From positions 54,870,179-54,934,178 of the forward strand of contig JAKCOZ010000003.1 of assembly GCA_022605955.1 (NCBI GenBank): DNA of 64,000 bases. Reading direction: 5' to 3'. This document shows, in pieces, positions 62,161 through 64,000 of the stretch; position 1 is the stretch's first letter, and each line of letters starts with the position of its first letter. Under the pieces are notes generated by a model, which saw only the letters and a list, made by a program, of their open reading frames with translations, was not told the DNA's origin and did not search any database. Made by a program: the position numbers and the translations under genes. Origin of the DNA: Rallus limicola. Lineage: Eukaryota > Chordata > Aves > Gruiformes > Rallidae.

Positions 62161-64000
62161 CATTTTCCTTTTCCAGATGTCAGACTTCTGTTTGATGATG
62201 TTAATATCATGTGTCAGAAAGCAAGATTGAAACTTGGATGAAAGCTATTAATAAGCAGTCATGTGCATTAACGAGAAGATTTTTTTTTTTCTTCCCTGAC
62301 TGATAAAAAATTTATGTGTCAGATTCATGTTTCAATATAGGCTATACAACTATAAATAACTGGTTACTTGAGACCAGAAGATGTGCAGCAAAGAAAAGAG
62401 TATATGGTATGTGATATGTTACTTTTTTACATTTCCAGTGTTTGAATGCCTTCATTATGTTTCATTTCAAACAGTGGAAAAAGATAGCCATTGTAAAGTG
62501 ATACATGTAGAATATTTCCACAACAGCAATTTAGCATTGGAATGCAGAACAGTCAGTACTCCCCTGAACTCAGCTTTTTATACAAGTGTGACTTTGTTAC
62601 CCTGGTGATGCCACAGCATTGCTTTTGACTAAAACCAGAAGTGATTAGGCTGCATTACATTGACCATTCATATTTTACTACCATTGAGCAACATATTTCT
62701 GGAATATGCCATAATTTAAGTTCTTCATAAAGGTCAGCTGCAGAAAAAGATAAACTGATCTGTTTGTGTCTGCTTTGGTCTTTAATTTGAGGTCGTTCAG
62801 TATAATTTCAACTCACACTCTTCTAAAATAATATTGCATTTTGTTGTTCATTTCTGCTGCTCAGATACATGTGCAGTTGTCACCCTCACTGGCATTTCGT
62901 CTGCCCTCTGAATTTCCGTCTGTCCTGCATTTCTCCACTGCATCACCTTGCCCATGTTTTTACAATGAAGAATTACCTTGTGTTCACTGAAGGCCCACCC
63001 AGTCCATGTCCACTCTTTGGCAAAATACTATGTATCAGAGAAAGAGACCCTCTTTCCATCAGTGCCTCATTTCATTAGCCTATGGCTCTGCATTTCTTAA
63101 CTATGGTGACATGGGGCTTCAGAGACATAAAGGTCTGTTCAGTTTTCTACAGAAAACCTCTTTCCCCGGAAGACCTGTTAAAGCTATATTATTAAATTCT
63201 ATATGGGTTTTGATCAGTATGAATTTTCAACCACTTTCTCATAGCAAATATGAGTCCAGGTCCAGCTATAGTAATTTGGAGAATAAAATAATGGAAAAAT
63301 TACCTGCAATCAAGCTGATATTATTTCAATAATTGATGAATCCAAATAATACAGTTTAAAAATCATTGTTGAGTGTTATTGCACTGTCATTCTTCACCAA
63401 TAATCCTTTGGGGACAAATAAGCATTAGTTCTTTCAGAAACACGTCTACTACTTTCTCTCTGTTAATGTTCAACTGAATTCTTTCATGTTTTTATTGCAT
63501 TTCACCATTTCAGAGTTATAGTTTATGCATTGCGTGCTTTTCTAAAATGAATTCCTTTTTTTGTTGTTGTATAAAAAAACTCTTGAGGCCTCCTGATGCT
63601 ACTTTGACCATTTAAAATTAAATATATTTATGTATCTGTGATAACACTTCCAGCTGGCAACTAAAGGAATTATCTGAACATCAGAGCACTGCAGTTTGAA
63701 ATGGGACTGTAATTAGAGAACCAGCTTTTCATACCTAATAGATGTATGTGTATACTATAATCACTGAATTCACTTACAATATTTTTTCCCTAATAGGAAG
63801 GTTTCCTGAGGCTAAAAAGTTCTGTTTATTTCATAAAAAAATCCATAAATGCATAAAACAACTGTGCTGAGAAATCGAGAGTGTTAATGGTCCTGGTGCT
63901 CACGAAGAAAAGGTTAACTATTGAGAAGTTATTCTTTCTGTTTTGATGCGAAGCATGAAGAGAGATTTTGGGGTTTTTCTCGGGTTTTGAGAGAGGGACA

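Overview
The window looks like avian nuclear DNA carrying the 5' end of a single protein-coding gene, HCN1 (hyperpolarization-activated, cyclic-nucleotide-gated channel 1), on the + strand. Two coding exons are visible: exon 1 (1248-1630) and exon 2 (29091-29514). They are joined across a 27.5-kb intron 1 in phase 2, and exon 2 is followed by at least 34.5 kb of intron 2 (phase 0), which runs off the right edge. Together they encode residues 1-269: the cytosolic N-terminus, the HCN domain, transmembrane segments S1-S4 and the start of the S4-S5 linker. The pore, C-linker and cAMP-binding domain must lie beyond 64000. No second gene was found on either strand.

The bird assignment rests on at least seven CR1 (chicken repeat 1) LINE fragments, several ending in the CR1 3' tail built from the ATTCTATG-type octamer, and on two copies of an LTR-like element of a kind I associate with bird genomes. 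In birds HCN1 lies on the Z chromosome (general knowledge, not visible here).

Layout. 1-2240: a CpG island covering promoter, 5' UTR, exon 1 and the start of intron 1. It holds a GC box, a CACCC tract, an RE1/NRSE-like site and two upstream ORFs, one of which overlaps the HCN1 start codon. About 380 nt inside intron 1 there is a 27-bp near-perfect hairpin with a 12-nt loop (2014-2079). 2240-29090: AT-rich intron with CR1 copies at 14.0-14.6 kb (-), 20.9-24.3 kb (+, long, decayed ORF2) and 24.9-25.5 kb (-), and an LTR-like element at 27.5-28.0 kb (+). 29091-29514: exon 2. 29515-64000: intron 2 with CR1 at 39.8-40.7 kb (+) and 55.7-55.9 kb (-), a nested CR1-in-CR1 at 59.6-60.5 kb, a second LTR-like element at 45.9-46.4 kb (-), a microsatellite cluster at 47.4-47.6 kb, and several small tandem duplications.

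The most interesting non-coding signal is the 2014-2079 hairpin. Next come the paired uORFs with the RE1-like site, which together suggest transcriptional and translational control of HCN1 dosage. I do not see an unknown multigene system; the rest is intronic sequence plus old retroelements.
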